Assembly (NCBI GenBank): GCA_018398815.1
Contig: CM031615.1
Location: 60,067,770-60,131,769, forward strand
From: Conus ventricosus
Taxonomy: Eukaryota > Mollusca > Gastropoda > Neogastropoda > Conidae
Direction: 5' to 3'
Length of the DNA: 64,000 nt
Shown here: piece after piece, positions 24,458 to 38,786 of the stretch
Numbering within the stretch: position 1 is the stretch's first letter
Layout: every line of letters begins with the position of its first letter
The notes under the pieces: model-generated
The model's database searches: none
The model's input: the letters and a program-made list of their open reading frames with translations, nothing else
What the model was told of the DNA's origin: nothing
Translations under genes and position numbers: made by a program

Positions 24458-27400
24458 CCATGCAGATTTAGATTGTTTAGTGGGAGAGGTATTTTGTTTC
24501 ATGATTTGACACACACACATGCACACACACAGTTGCACAGAGTGACACACATGATTCAAACGCTCACACATGCACACTTTTGATCTTGATCATTTGGTGT
24601 CACAGATTATGATTTTTTCAATGTTAAATGACAAAAATCCTTCAGCTTCAGGGGGCTTCGCCCCCAGACCCCCACCAGGGGCGTTGCCCCTGGACCCCAC
24701 TGGGGGCCTTCAGCGGCCCCCAGACCCCCGCAAAAATTTTCCTCCTTTTTCACTTTTTCTCATTCCCACCTCTGGTAAAGGGATCAGTTGGTCAAGTGCC
24801 CCAATGACGTCTTCATTCCCTAACATGCGCACATGTCGCTTGTGTTTGTAGTTTTTAACTTTGATTTATGCCTTACAGTCTTACGTTTAACCCTTTCACC
24901 GCATACTTTTCTTTAAGCCGTTCACTCCACCTACCATTTTATTCCAGTAACAGACAAATTGTGTGCTTCTGTCAGTGCCCAACATAGGCAGAATGACGGC
25001 TGTGGTCACTGGAAGAGACCCCTGACTTTCACAGAAGATGAGAGGGCAGTGGTTTTCAGATTGAAAGACTCCTGTCCTTGCCAGTCTGCACCCATGTTTG
25101 CTTACATGCTGGTTCTGAGCTAAGGTGTTGAATTCATGCAAAGTCAGCAGTGAAATGGTCGACATGTTTTCAACCCTGATAAGGCCTTTGCTGTTAGCTT
25201 CACTTAAATTAAAATGTAGAATAAAAGAAAATTATCATGAAAAATCATGATATCGTTGTTTCGTTTGTGACAGAGAAGAGCGGCGCAGGCAGCAACGTTC
25301 AAAGCGTGGCTGCCAGTATGAGCAGCGAACGCAGTGTGCCGCTGTTCTTCATCAAACCAGTGGACGCTGAGGGACGAGGGAGACGAGTGGAACGTCTGGA
25401 AGACAAGGGTGAGTCACTCACCTCCTAACTACTGCACATTCTCTCCCTTTCATCATTCCCATGACTCGTCTTCAGGGTATTTGATCTGGGCTGATCTGTG
25501 AATCGGCCAGATAACTCTGAAATTGTTGAGCTGATTTTCATCCCATTTCACAGGGTCGTCTATGAGGGTCATATCTACACAGCATAAGGTGTTCAGATTT
25601 TCTGTATGTTGCTGAAGGTGCTGGAGGAAAAATCATTTACAAACTTATAAAACAGCTGTGATATTACTTCATACTTGAAGCAAACCCCACTCTGCTTTCA
25701 TGTTCAATTTAGGATAAGCTTGAAATTAAATTTGCATGCAGATGGATTTTATAGCAAAGATGATAGATAATAATTGAAAATTTGATGCACTGTGCGTTGT
25801 CTAATAGGATACTTCCTGGGAATGGTTTTAAGCAGGCAAGATATGCCTCCATTTTCTAGATACTGTTTTGCACCCGAGTCTGTACACTGAGTAGAGTTCA
25901 CAGACTTTGTGGGGGCATTCTTTGCGTGGGAAATTTTCCAGTGTTTTTGAATGAAGGCTGATCAAGAGCATCTGTTACAAGTGAGTGAAGAGTAGTGTTT
26001 TTACTGGTGGCAGCATGTTTGGGACAGTGTCAGGTGGCTGTGTTTCAGGGGACACGGTCCTGGACATGAGCTCCAACAGACACCTGTCCATGGACTGGCG
26101 CAACAATGAGAACCAGTCGTCCTACGTGCTGGTGCAGTCCAAAGAACTGGTACTGCCCCTTGCCCTTCTTGCCCTCCTGTCTGTATTGCATGGGAACCTT
26201 CCTGTGAAGACGCTTTTATTTAAACTCTCTCTAGACTCTTCCTTCAGATACTGCTATTCTCTGAACATTTGTCTGTACTAAATTTGCCTCAGGACAAACA
26301 CTCCATCAGTCACAGGACCCAAATCGTTAAGGATTTGTAGAGGTCTTCATTGAAGGTTCCAGTGTGTGTGTGTGTGTGTTTTGTTGTTGAGGAATTTGTT
26401 GTCAGTGGTGTGGATGTCTGACACATGGATTCATGTCTGTGGCAGAAACCCAGACCCTTGATATGTTAAACATGTGTGGATACCCGCTCCTAATAGATAT
26501 ACCCACTCCTAATAGACATGCCATGGCATTTTTGCCCTGATTGTTTCCATTCGGATATTTTGTGCTAATTGCACATGTTACTTACATATTTTGCTTGTTT
26601 CTGAGACATCTAACGGGTTCTGTGACATCTGTACTTGTGTTGTTGTTTTTTTAGGAGACACATGAAAGCGCCTTGAGTGTTTTTTAACGTGAATATTGCT
26701 TGATGTGTGCAGGAAGCTGAGGAAGACGACAGCGTCAAGAATCCTCGACCTGGTCAGTACATTTCCTTTCTTTCATATGCTTGTTTTGAAACAGAGGAGT
26801 ACAGCAAAAGTGTGTACATAGTGCGTGAGAAGATGTGTACTTATTACTGTTGTTGTTATTATAATTTTCTTCCAGATCTATCTACCCATGCAATATTGTA
26901 TACAGCAATAATTGATATTTGAGTCAAGTACTCAATTTGATTGCCATCTATATTGATATTGAAAAGGATGAACATTGTCAATGAGTTATTGCATGATGAT
27001 GTCATACTGATGTAAAACATTTTGTATGAGAGTAGAACATTCATTGTACAGGAAGAAAAAGAAAATAGTATAGCTATAGAAAATAGTGCTGTACTGAATT
27101 TTGAGTCAGTTCATTGAATGCTGTTCGAGAATTTTCAAATTTGTTGTTAGTTATGAGAATCGTGTCAGTTTCTGCTCCAAAAGTCACATCTAGATATTGA
27201 GAGCAGCTGAATTCAAATTTTGGACTTCATAGACCTTCTGTTTGAAGGTAGTCAATCAATAAGGGAAAAACTTTATTCGTTGTTGAGAAGAAACATGACG
27301 CTATGAACCTGTGGAAACCGTGTTTCCTTAATGAGGCCCACTGACATAGCAAGTTTTGGGGCTTGACAGGCTGAGCAATGCAGTTTCAAGCACTGGTCGT

Positions 27401-30400
27401 GCCTGTCTGCTATATTGTCAGTGGATAGTTGGCACATTAACCCTCTTGTACTCAGTTTCTCTGACTGCAAACTTCCCCTAGATTTCAGATTCTTTTACAG
27501 GTTTCAGCCTAAAAATGGGTATGTGTGATTATTAACTTATGGGGAATGTATGTGAACCTCTAGGAGAAAGAAAATTGGCAGACAGTTTCAGAAGAGCATG
27601 CACTTCACTTTGAACTCTATTTTGTTTGTCTTAGAGATATAAGTCGTGTTACTGTCACCAAATTGTCACCAGACACGTGACATTTTATGATGACAAGTTT
27701 ACAGCATGCAAGCATGCGCAATCACCATGCTGATGCAGGCCGTTAGTGTAAGATGAAACCTGAGGCCTACCTGACGTGAACCATCTGCTGCCTGGCAGTA
27801 CAGGTCCCACTGGTTGTCCCACCAATGTCATACCAAACTTGTCCCATGTCGCACACAATACTCTAAAAGAGGGTCAGATGCGCCCTTTGCAGCTTGTTTT
27901 TGTCTTGTATACCTGTTTCTTTCATCGGTAGCAGTCTTAAAAAACAAAGAGGAACAAACAAAACGAAAAAAACAAGTGGTGTAGCAGTGTCAGGTAACGA
28001 GTGAGCCGGCCCAGTGGGTTCCTGAAACTGATGCACCCCTGCCATGCCGTGTCGTGGGCCGCCATTTTGTCTGAAGCGCTGCCAGTGGAACATTGTATTC
28101 CGGGTCGCTTTGCACTTCACCGTCTTCTTCAACACTACTACCTACTTCTATATCACTTTCATTCTCCATTTTTCTTTCAAATGTCTCCACTTCTACAATA
28201 ATTTCATCTAACTCCTCTTGCGAGTGGTCGACCATTTCGTCGTCGTTCGTAGTATACGCGAAAGCCGCCATTGTGAAAGTCGGTCAGTTTCCCATTCACA
28301 AAGTTACTCGCTGCGTTCTGTGCCTATTCTCAATGAACACACACCGTTCCATCACCCAAAAATAGTGCCAACACATGATTGGGCCATGCCTGAGTCTTCC
28401 TAGTTACTGTCTGCGACTGTGTGTGTCTACACACATGATCACTGCGTGATGGAAAATTCCCACAGAGAGGTCCCGGTACGTCCCGGTACGGGAAGAACAG
28501 GCGCCCGACGTTCAGTCCCGGATTCTCCCGTTGCGAGTATAAGAGGGTTAAAACAGTGTTCAATTTTATCTTCCCCTTCCAATATTGCGTGCAGTTCTCC
28601 AATCAAAATCAGCCTGGGAGCACTACTTTGCAAAGATTCTCCATTTATTGTCACATGCCTTCAGATTGGATGGTCTTTGTCCAGCCATGATCTTCTCCAT
28701 GTCTGAACGATGGAAATGACTGTTCAGAGAGGTATATCCTGACATAAAACTGGTGTGGAGACGGAGAGATGCTGGATCTATGTGAAACGTCTTTGACTTG
28801 GGCTGGAGAAGGAGATCTTTATGAGATGGCAGTGTGACTGGGACCTTCACCAGCAATGATACCAGAAGGGCGATCCAGCTGTTCATCCTTTTCAATGTGG
28901 AGACAAGTACCGACAGGCACTTCTCCTCCAACATTTGATAACTGCTGGTGTGAGTGGGGATGGGGAAACGAGAAGGTGAACATCCCCTCCCACAGGATCA
29001 ACCGTGCATCAACAGCTAGTGCCAGAGGATCTGGTATCTGTGACACAAAAAACCGGAAGTGGATTGTTCCATCTGGTCACGAACAGGTCCACATGAAGAG
29101 TCCCCAGAGACTGGCTTAAGGAGAGGAAGGCACTTTTGTTAAGCATCCACTCTGATGGGAACACCTGACCTTTCCTAGACAGGGTGTCTGCTTTTACATT
29201 CAGTTTGCCTGGGATGTGCCTTGAGGGGACTGTAATTCCCATCGTAAGGCAAAAAAAGGAAAAGAGAAACTGCCGGATCATTCAGCAATCTGGAGTGAGT
29301 ACCCCCTTGCTTCTTCAGGCGACTGTCACTGGCTTGTTCCTCAAGACCTGAGACCAGTTGTGCAGGGCTAGTAGTTCTGTCTGCATCTCTAGTAGCTTTA
29401 CAGCTTGGAGCTCCAGTCCCCCCAAGACCGCTGCACTCCAGAAAGGGGAGGTTTCTCAGCCTGACTTGTTTGTGTTGGCACAAAGACACCTGACATCAAC
29501 CAGTCCAAGTGCAGTCAAGGCTGAAGAGCCAAAACATAGGGGAGGCCCATCAGAATTTGAATGTCCCATTCTGAGGTCGTCTGAGACTAGACATCACTCA
29601 ATGTCCACTGAAAAGGGTCTGATGGAGACGATGCAATGGAATGAGCTCTGCAGCTGCCAAGGCCAGAGCGATCATGGTCTGGATGCTGCAAGGGGTAGTT
29701 CAGGTGACTGCAGAAGAGAATGCTCACAAGAGTATCTTCTCTGCCTTGGGGTCAAAATCCACACCAGATTGACGTCTGTCATGAAGTGCATCCCTAGGGG
29801 AAAAAGGGATCCTGTTGGACTTTTCCAGTTTGATCAGAGGGAGGTAAGCAGGAGAAGCCAGTGCCTGCACTTCACTTGGAGCACAGATTTAAGACTTTTC
29901 TTATGGAGGGTCAAGGTATACATGTGAACCTCTTTCCCAAAACATCGCCTCGACACCCACAGCAAAAGCTGCCTGGTTGGCACTGGAAACACAAAACTGA
30001 GAGCTGGCTGTTCCGTCTGGTGGCCATGAGGTCCATGTTAGAAGACACCCAGAACATGGCAGAAAAAGGGAAGCACTATATGGATTACCATCCAGGTTGG
30101 GGGCGGAACATGCCTCTTTCTTGATGGCAAGTCTGCTAGAACAATAAACCACCTGGAGAGTGGCACCCAGTCCGACCCATGAAAGTCTGACAAATCGTAG
30201 AGGCTTACAAGACTGCTAGCCTTTTGAAGTCATTCAAGAGATCTGTCGCCTCTAGAGCCTTCCACATGCCACTGAATTCAAGAGGGGAAAGAGATGCATG
30301 TCCCCAGGCTGATGACCCCTTTCCCTTGAACAGTAACCTCGAGACGTTCAGCCTGCTGAGGCCGGTTACTGACCTAACATCCAGTTCTTTGGAACCATGG

Positions 30401-32614
30401 AAAGGAAGGCTGAGAAATGTGAAGGACAAGAATGAGTGACCTCCCTGAAGGCACCTTCCTGAAGCGAAGAGACCATTACTGAAAGAACTGCACCCTGGAT
30501 GAGTCACCGTGTCTTGAACCTGGTCCAGACAGGGACTGTCATTATTAGGGGAACCAAGAGGAAATCCTAGCAGTCTCCATAACACAGTCATCAAGTGTCA
30601 GACAAGATGGCCTACCGAGTGCAAGAAAAAGCAAATGACATGAGGGGTAAAAGAGACCAGCCCCACATGACGCCTAGGGGAATTCATGAACGATGAAAAA
30701 AGGCACCGGACAGAAGTCTCAACGAAGTAAATGTCTCTATACTCCTTCCTTGCCTTCTGATACCACTATGAATTATTGTTTGCACAAACAAAACCGCGAC
30801 CATGAGAAATGGACACGAAAGGAAGAAAATATTCATAATCAACAGAAGAACAAAACTAATCGATCATCATCAAAGTTACAACCAAGGTCATCGCTGCAAG
30901 AATTCCCTAAGGATAGACTGATCACAGACTTGTTCGATGAAATAAAATTACAGCACAAAAATTACACGTCTACCATATTTAAAATGAAGGATGTACAGAA
31001 AATCGCTTACCTCCTCCAGGTAGGAGCAAAGTGGAAACAGTATATGGGGTGCCACAACCCAGATATCTGTGTGACATGTCTCAAAAAACAAGAGGCTCAG
31101 AAATTTATCTGAAGAGGGAAGGCGTGAGGGCTAAACGCGCATGTTCAACGTGTAGATATAAATGTGTAACTTTACTGATAGGTATGCTTTCCAGATACAT
31201 GACACTCGCTTGAGGATAGCGGAAATGAGAGAGAAATGTGTGACTTTACTGATAGGTATGATTTGTGGATACATGACACTCACTTGTGGATAGCCGAAGC
31301 GAAAGATATATGTGTAACTTTACTGATCGGTATGATTTATGGATACATGACACTCACTTGTGGATAGCCGAAGCGAAAGATATATGTGTAACTTTACTGA
31401 TCGGTATGATTTGTGGATACATGACACTCACTTGTGGATAGCCAAAGCGAAAGATATATGTGTAACTTTACTGATCGGTATGATTTGTGGATACATGACA
31501 CTCACTTGTGGATAGCCGAAGCGAAAGATATATGTGTAACTTTACTGATCGTATGATTTGTGGATACATGACACTCACTTGTGGATAGCCGAAATGAGAG
31601 AAGTGGGAGTCCAATAAAGCTTCAAAAAAGCGTCATGAAACTGTAACACCTTCTAGGACACACACGGAAGAGAAGCGGAATCATAATACCAGACTCCTGG
31701 AAGAAAATGCATCAAACTTGAACCCAGGACCAGGATAGAGACAAATCAGAGTAAGAAACTGCAAGAGTGCTGGTCAAGATGCGAGCCAAAAATTGTGCAG
31801 AGTCGAGGTTGGAGACAGCTTTCCGACACGACAAGCAGATCCTGGAAGTACGAAGAGGAGAAGAAAGACCAGTCGATTTGGTGGACACCAGGCTGCTCCA
31901 TGACGACAGTGGCTGTAAAGATAGAAGTTTCTTTTATTTTCTTCATTGGCTGAGACAAAGAATCTTCCTCCTGAGAGGTAATGGACAACTCAGTCGACTG
32001 CTTATGAAAATCCAAGATGGAAACCAAATGTGAGAAATCCAGTTGAGGGATGTGTTTTCCTCGCCAAGGAAAAGGAGAAAGCTAACTTCAGTCACTCAGG
32101 GGGCAGTATTATGAACTCACTAGGGGAGGTTTCTCAAGTTGGTTAAAGGGAAGAGTTAGCTCCCTGCTCTCCATTTTCATCTTTTTATGTGAATCCCGAT
32201 GCAGGGCATTGTTCCATGTGAACTGGAGATAAAGACATTTGTTTGGACTGGTGAATATGAAGAAAGTGTTTACCATTCAGCCATGCTCGTTGGCTGTGCC
32301 AGCATTGTGGTGTAATGCTCTGCTGTACTGCTTTCCAGAAAAAGTGTAAATTCCTATAAAGTCAGTGATGCATAGGTCTCGGTGGTGATATCACTCGTCT
32401 GTCAAATTTGTGATGACATGTCTTTCAGAGTTGGACAGTATTCAGTTAAGCTTCCTATGATGTTCCTTGTTTGGAAAAAAAAAGTGTATTTCTCAGTATT
32501 GATATATGCCGACATTTATACTGTGTTGACAGTCAGTGAAACCCTGACCCTGCAGCAGTGTCTGGACCTCTATCATGCCCCAGAAATCCTGAGTGACAGG
32601 AATGCTTGGTAAGT

Positions 32615-32655
<41 letters not shown>

Positions 32656-35600
32656 GATATTCAGGCTTAATTAGTTTTGTACATTTTTTTCTCTTGTTGT
32701 ATATTGTGTCTGGATGTCACATTATATAGAAATTGGGGGATATTTCATTGTAATGAAGAAACAAACTGCACAAAGAAAAGGAAAGGCATTAACAAGGGGA
32801 GTAATTATAGTTGTCTTTGTTTGAGGTACAGCTGTTCAAGAGTGCTTTCCCTTGAATCTTTCCTGTCTTGGGAAGAAGGCATTCGGGTAGCAAGCGCCAA
32901 ATGTTACTCCTCAGAAGGGAAACGGTGATTTACAGTTGCCAGAATGCATTCAAACAAAACATCACTTGTAAACATCTGTTAGTTAGGTGTTTAATAAAAC
33001 ACAGATGTTTGAATGAGATTTGTCACCACCTGTTCATTTTCTTGAGCTCGGTCAGTTTTCACTCTTCAAAACAGAACAATTCTTATTTGTTTTGTTGTTC
33101 TTATCCTCAAATATAAATCAAAATACGTTTCAGCTAACGCACCTAATTTCATATGAGTGTTCAGGACGTTTGAACAAGTATTCAACTTCTGAGGTAAATG
33201 CCCTCGCTGAAAGCTACCAACCTCAAAGCTGAAAATTACAAGCTATTCTCGGTGGCACGTCATGATTGTGCTGGACCGATGTATCGGCTCTAAGATCCTC
33301 ATACTCTGGCAATTGTCAGCAAGAGTACCTAACAATCAAATTCAATTCAAAAACTAATTTGATCATTTCTTCCTGCTTGGGACGAGAGTAAATCAACACG
33401 CTTCCATCATTGGATGAATACAAAAGACTGAACAAGGTGTGCTGATCATGATCAGATGGTGGCCACTTATCCACTAAAAAAAGGCGCAGGCTTAACTTTC
33501 TCATCCCAATCCGATGTGATTTCATCGCTATCAATCCCCCCCCCCCCCCCCCCCCCCCCCCCCTCTCTCTCTCCGACTATTCTCAAAACGTTCTATCTCT
33601 CACTTGTATGCCATTTTGGACAGCAAGCATGGTTGACTAACAGAGCTGGTCATAAAAAAAAAGTGTACCCACTTAACCAATCAGAATACTTCTTGCACAC
33701 TCGAGAACACCTAAACCCTTACCAGTGGCATGCCGTGGCGGGATTGTTAGGGACCTAACAGTGGCAAGCTAAGGTCAGTAATCTGTGATGTCATGTGGTC
33801 AGTCCCAGTGGAGCTCAGGCTTTGCCACTCAGACTAGGGGAAGTAATCCCTAGAGATACAAGGTTTAATGGGAGTTAATTCAAATTTCAGTAAGTTGAGA
33901 GAAACAATGCATGCAAATGCGTTATACCTTGATGCGATACTTTGTCCGCAATAGATGTAGGCATGGTAGTTTGTTTTTTAATATGACATTTTGTTCAGAG
34001 CTTTCTGTCTACAGTACACTTTCTTCCTTTTGACTGCACTCTTCAGATCATTTTGGAGTATAACAAGATGTGTTAGCCAGGTGCTAGTGAATTCACAACC
34101 TGTTCAACCACCAGTGACCAGGCCTACTGACAAAACAATCCAAAAGTCTTTGATTGTGTATGTATGGATTAGTTTAAACAGTGTGTATGTCTCTATTGTT
34201 TTGAACAATTTGTTTGTGTTTGCTGTCCAATCATCCTTGTCCAATGTCGTAAACTTCACCATTGTCATTCCAGCTCCCCCAGTAAACAATTACCTGTACT
34301 TTTGACAAAGCACCAGTCAAAACCATACATCGATTTATAATCAAATGTTCATCAGGTCAGCCACTGATAACAGCTTGAACAGTAGCCAGCGACAGGAAGG
34401 GGAAGGAAAAGAAAAGAAGTGAACTGAAGGAAATTAAAGGGAGGGGCACCGCACATACACCCAGCTGTGCTCTTCCAGTGGCACATTCTTAGCACTGGAG
34501 CTAATGAACATTAAATTCATCACACTAACTAAACCTAAATAAACTAGTTTCAAAGTGAGGTGACCGCAGGGGGAAAATGAAACAAATCTTAAAAACAATT
34601 GTGAGCGAGTCCACCAAACAGCAGGGACAAACAAATTACAAGACAGAACATGACACATTTCGACCTTTCTTAGGTCTTCTTCAGGCAAGATAAACAACAT
34701 TCAGGACAATGAAAACGAAGAACGAGCAGTCACTTACCTTCTCATATTTGGCGTGAGATGGGCGTTGAATAAACTGGGTACTTATCCAATGAAAAACTAT
34801 TATACAAACGAACTGTGTCATAAGCCGACCCACAACTGACCAGCCAGTGGATTGGCCGACTGGAAGGCATTCAGGTACCTTAGGCAACTAACTCACTATC
34901 TGTGTGTTCTAAGTGAATGACTGCCTGACTGACTGTGTGTGATGTTGATGTGTCATTGTCATGTAGGACCTGTGAGAAGTGCAAGCGGAAGCAGGAGGCC
35001 CTGAAGCAGTGCTACATCTGGAAGATGCCCCACATCTTCATCGTCCAGCTCAAGCGCTTCAGGAGCTTCGACATGTTCACCAGGAAGATTGAAACCAAGG
35101 TCGAGTTCCCTGTCAGGTGAGGGGGGGTGCGTGTGTGTGTGTGCATGTGCGTGTGTGTGTATGCGTGTGCGTGCATGCGTGCATTTGTGTACCTTGTGCT
35201 GGTATGTGTGCGTGTCTGTACTTTCATCCTGCAGACAAGAATTTTTTTTTCAATTTTTCTATCCACTTTCCTGGTATGACTGTTTGCCTTCAGGATAAGT
35301 ATGATAAGAATGAAAGTGAAAGTGAGGAGGTACCAAACACTCCCTTCTTGCTGCTGCCCTTCCTGAATTTTTGGCAGGAATATCCTACATGTAAAGATAA
35401 TTACCACCATTCTAGCTAGATATGGTGAACGAGTCGAGAAAGTGATTTTTTTTGTCTTTTTTAATAAATCACAATGAAGGGAGTCGATGTTACTTTTGTT
35501 TTAAAGTGAGAGAAAGATTGCGGTGTCTAGGTGAAATGCGATTCTGGACATGAGAATTAGTTCAGTAACTTTGATTTTAGCCAAGGTGACTGCAGTGGGC

Positions 35601-38600
35601 CACTTCAGTGCTGTCACCTCATTAAAGTCAACTCTCAAAATAGATCAAAAGAAAAAGAGAGAGAAAAAAAAAAACAAGAAAAAAACGCAGCTTGACACAA
35701 CTCATTATTACAGATTTTCTGAAAACAAGCCAGATTTATGGCTAATACAAATTTGCGTTTTTCCACTGTAGATGTAGATTGAAAGGCCTTTATCAACTGT
35801 CCAAAAGTGAGTTCCTTCTGACCTAGAAATCAAACCAAGTTAAATGGAAGCACTTTGTTTGCATTTCACTGTATATTGGAATAAAGCACAGGTGTTGACA
35901 GCTTGCTGTTGCTGTTTTTGCCCTCGGTGTCACTTCTCCCCTGCCAGTCATTCTGCTCTCCCTGTACACAGACACACTCACTATCCTCCAGTCACAGCCT
36001 CAAGTTCACATGAATTGGCGTCAGGTGGCCGTGAGGCAACGGCCTGTAGGAGACTCAGCCCTGCCATTGAGGACACGTGTATTGTTCAGTGATAACTTGT
36101 TTTGATCCAGAGCATGCAGCAGCAAAGCCCCTCTCTCACGACAAGAGCTGCTACCTGCAGGGCTACAACATGTGCAAGCATCCCAGTCTGGAGAGCTGGC
36201 AATATCAGTCCAGCAATATTATCCATTGCTGATGACTTTGAGGCCAAGTATCCATGGACATGAATATAGAAAGTCTGTTGAAGCTGAGGTCAGGATGAGA
36301 GCAGGGCATGAAGGATCCAACATTCCAAGATTTTTGTTTTTTTGATGATACTCCATGAGGATGATAAAGATGACGCTGTGGAGGTCCGTTCTAGTCGGAG
36401 GCTGTGTACTACCAAGGCTGTACTTGATGACACTTCCTTTCATGATTTATCCCGGCAGTAACTGGGTTGGAGACAGAAATCCTGGTATTGTTTCTAATGA
36501 TGATAAGAGCAGACTGGCTAGGACTGAAACCAGTTAACATGCTAATGCCTAGTGCTCTAAGAATTGAAGCATGTTCAGACGCGATTATTTTGCTGTACAC
36601 ATTCACTTTTTTCCCTGAACATGATTCTTTTTTTCATGTCGGTGTACGATATACCCACGTTTATGTGTGATGTGAAACCTGATGGGTATGTATGGTAAGG
36701 TAGACCTGTGTGTGTTCATTGATGAACATCAGAAATACAGAAGTCGGACTGCATGCATGTCACGGTGTATGCTGTTTTTACCACTTTTGAAAATTTGGTG
36801 TGTTCATGCCCCCTAGCAGTATATTCGTTCTATATTTAAACCTTTTCATCTCAATTTCCACTTAATGTCTTCCCAAATCGCCCCATCTTTCACACTTGAG
36901 CGGTTTTCTGATTGCTCCCTGGCCGCCGCTCCCTCCGAGGTTTTTTAGTGCAAGGAATTAACCTTCTTCCCAGGAAAGCGGTTTGCTTTCCCTTCAGGTA
37001 GGAGAGGGGGGTGGGGGTGGGTTCCCACGGTGACGTGGGAGATTGCGTGGCCTTTAACCGCCGTTCCCCACTCCTGCCTAAAGCCAGAGGGTCCAGTGAT
37101 GGCGAGGGAGATAGCTGATAGTTAGGAGTGGATGGGCAATCGTGATGATGGTGGAGTGGGAAGAGGGTGTGGTGGTAGTGGGGGTGTGGGATGAATGTAG
37201 TGTCATGTACAGCTGGAGGGCAGTGTAACTAGAAATGAGACCGGTTGATCACGTGTGGAGATTTCTCTAAAAGATGCATGTATTTGTATATCATCCCTTA
37301 AGCAGTAGCTGTGAGTTGGTGTGTTTTTTGGGGTGCGATTTCCGCTGGGGATCATAGGATGTTCTTTAAATCTTTCAACCGTTTTGCTTGCTTGGTATGA
37401 GCTGGTAGTTAAGTGACTGGGAGAGACAAAACCAGCCGTTGAAGTGTAGAGCTTACGTAGCAAACTTTGGATTGGGAAGAAATGGATTCAATTCTTGTCA
37501 AAGACATATGAATGTGAAGGGGGGGGTGGGGGGGGGGGGGGGGTTGGTCCGGGCTAGTTCTTACCCAGACTGTCATGTGCTATGGGCTCAGTGGGAAGAC
37601 TGGAACCGTACAGTCGAGTCTTGTCCAGATAAAGGATGCATCTCTGAGAGTTGCGAAAATGTCCTGGTGAACACCCGGGGGGAGGGGGGGGGGGATGATG
37701 CCAGGATATATCATGGAAGAAAGAAATCATGGTGGAGTACAGCTATATCATATAGTCTCAGAACAGATTAGAACCTCATACCATCATCATGCTTATCATC
37801 AGCAGCATCAACATCATCATCATCACCATTCGGCATTGTCATCATTGTCGTCATCATCATCATCATCATCATCATCATATCCTTATCAAACAGTGAGGAT
37901 CTTTTTTTTTTTTAAATTAAGTCTCTGATTTCGTTGTCCTTCTTGCCTTGCTCTCACAACGACCACGGAGTCAGTTCTGTTCCATATGTACGCCCATGGC
38001 ATGTTCCTATCAGACTCAGCAGTTCTGGCAAGTCCATGGGGACGTCAGTTAGCTGGACATGGTTGGGGGCCTTCAGAGGGATATACTCGCCAGCACTGGG
38101 TCAGGGACTGCTAGTACTGTTGTCACTGAGCACAGTGGATGTGCCCTGCACATATTGGGTCACAACAGGCATCGGTGCCACCGATGTGGCTCGGCAGCAG
38201 TGCCTTTTCCTCTGAAGGGTTGCCTCATGACTTTGGCCATTGCCTGTGGAGTGCACTATGTAGGCTGCCACAGGAAAACTGGGTGCGGTTCTGTACAGGG
38301 GATCCTGGATATACAGTGTAGGAAGAATAATACCTAGAGGCTAGGGAAGATGAGACAAGAATTAAAAAACCTATACCTGTTTACATAATTTGACTCTGAG
38401 ACTGGAAAGAAAACTCTTTGCATCATTCTCACGAACATGTGAGACTGGAAAGAAAACTCTTTGCATCATTCTCACGAACATGTGAGACTGGAAAGAAAAA
38501 TCTATGCATCATTCTCACGAACATGTGAGACTGGAAAGAAAAATCTATGCATCATTCTCATGAACATGCATATACAAGGATGCGCCTGCACATATATGCC

Positions 38601-38691
38601 TCCATGCATGCTCACATGCATGCAGGCGCACACACACATACACACACATGCGCACACATGGATGTACACACATACACAGGTGTGTGTGCAT

Positions 38692-38727
<36 letters not shown>

Positions 38728-38731
38728 CACA

Positions 38732-38786
<55 letters not shown>

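Larger units (their letters stand above)
23664..24774 (+). mobile_element. BED-finger TIR transposon, copy 1 (1.1 kb)
   Basis: It is bounded by inverted ends CAGACGTGGGAAT and, read from the other side, CAGAGGTGGGAAT. A perfect 6-bp direct repeat GTAAAG flanks it (23658-23663 and 24775-24780). Inside are a G-run after ccgttgagaaattg, a zinc-finger exon, a CT microsatellite at the exon donor, and a GC-rich palindromic tail. It shares the architecture of 55403-57430. The CAGAG-type ends are hAT-like, but a 6-bp target duplication is not the usual 8. No transposase core is present. Confidence 0.85.

Noticed and set aside
24887..24905. A second piggyBac-type end (ttaaccctttcaccgc)
   Set aside because: No inverted partner with TTAA was found nearby.
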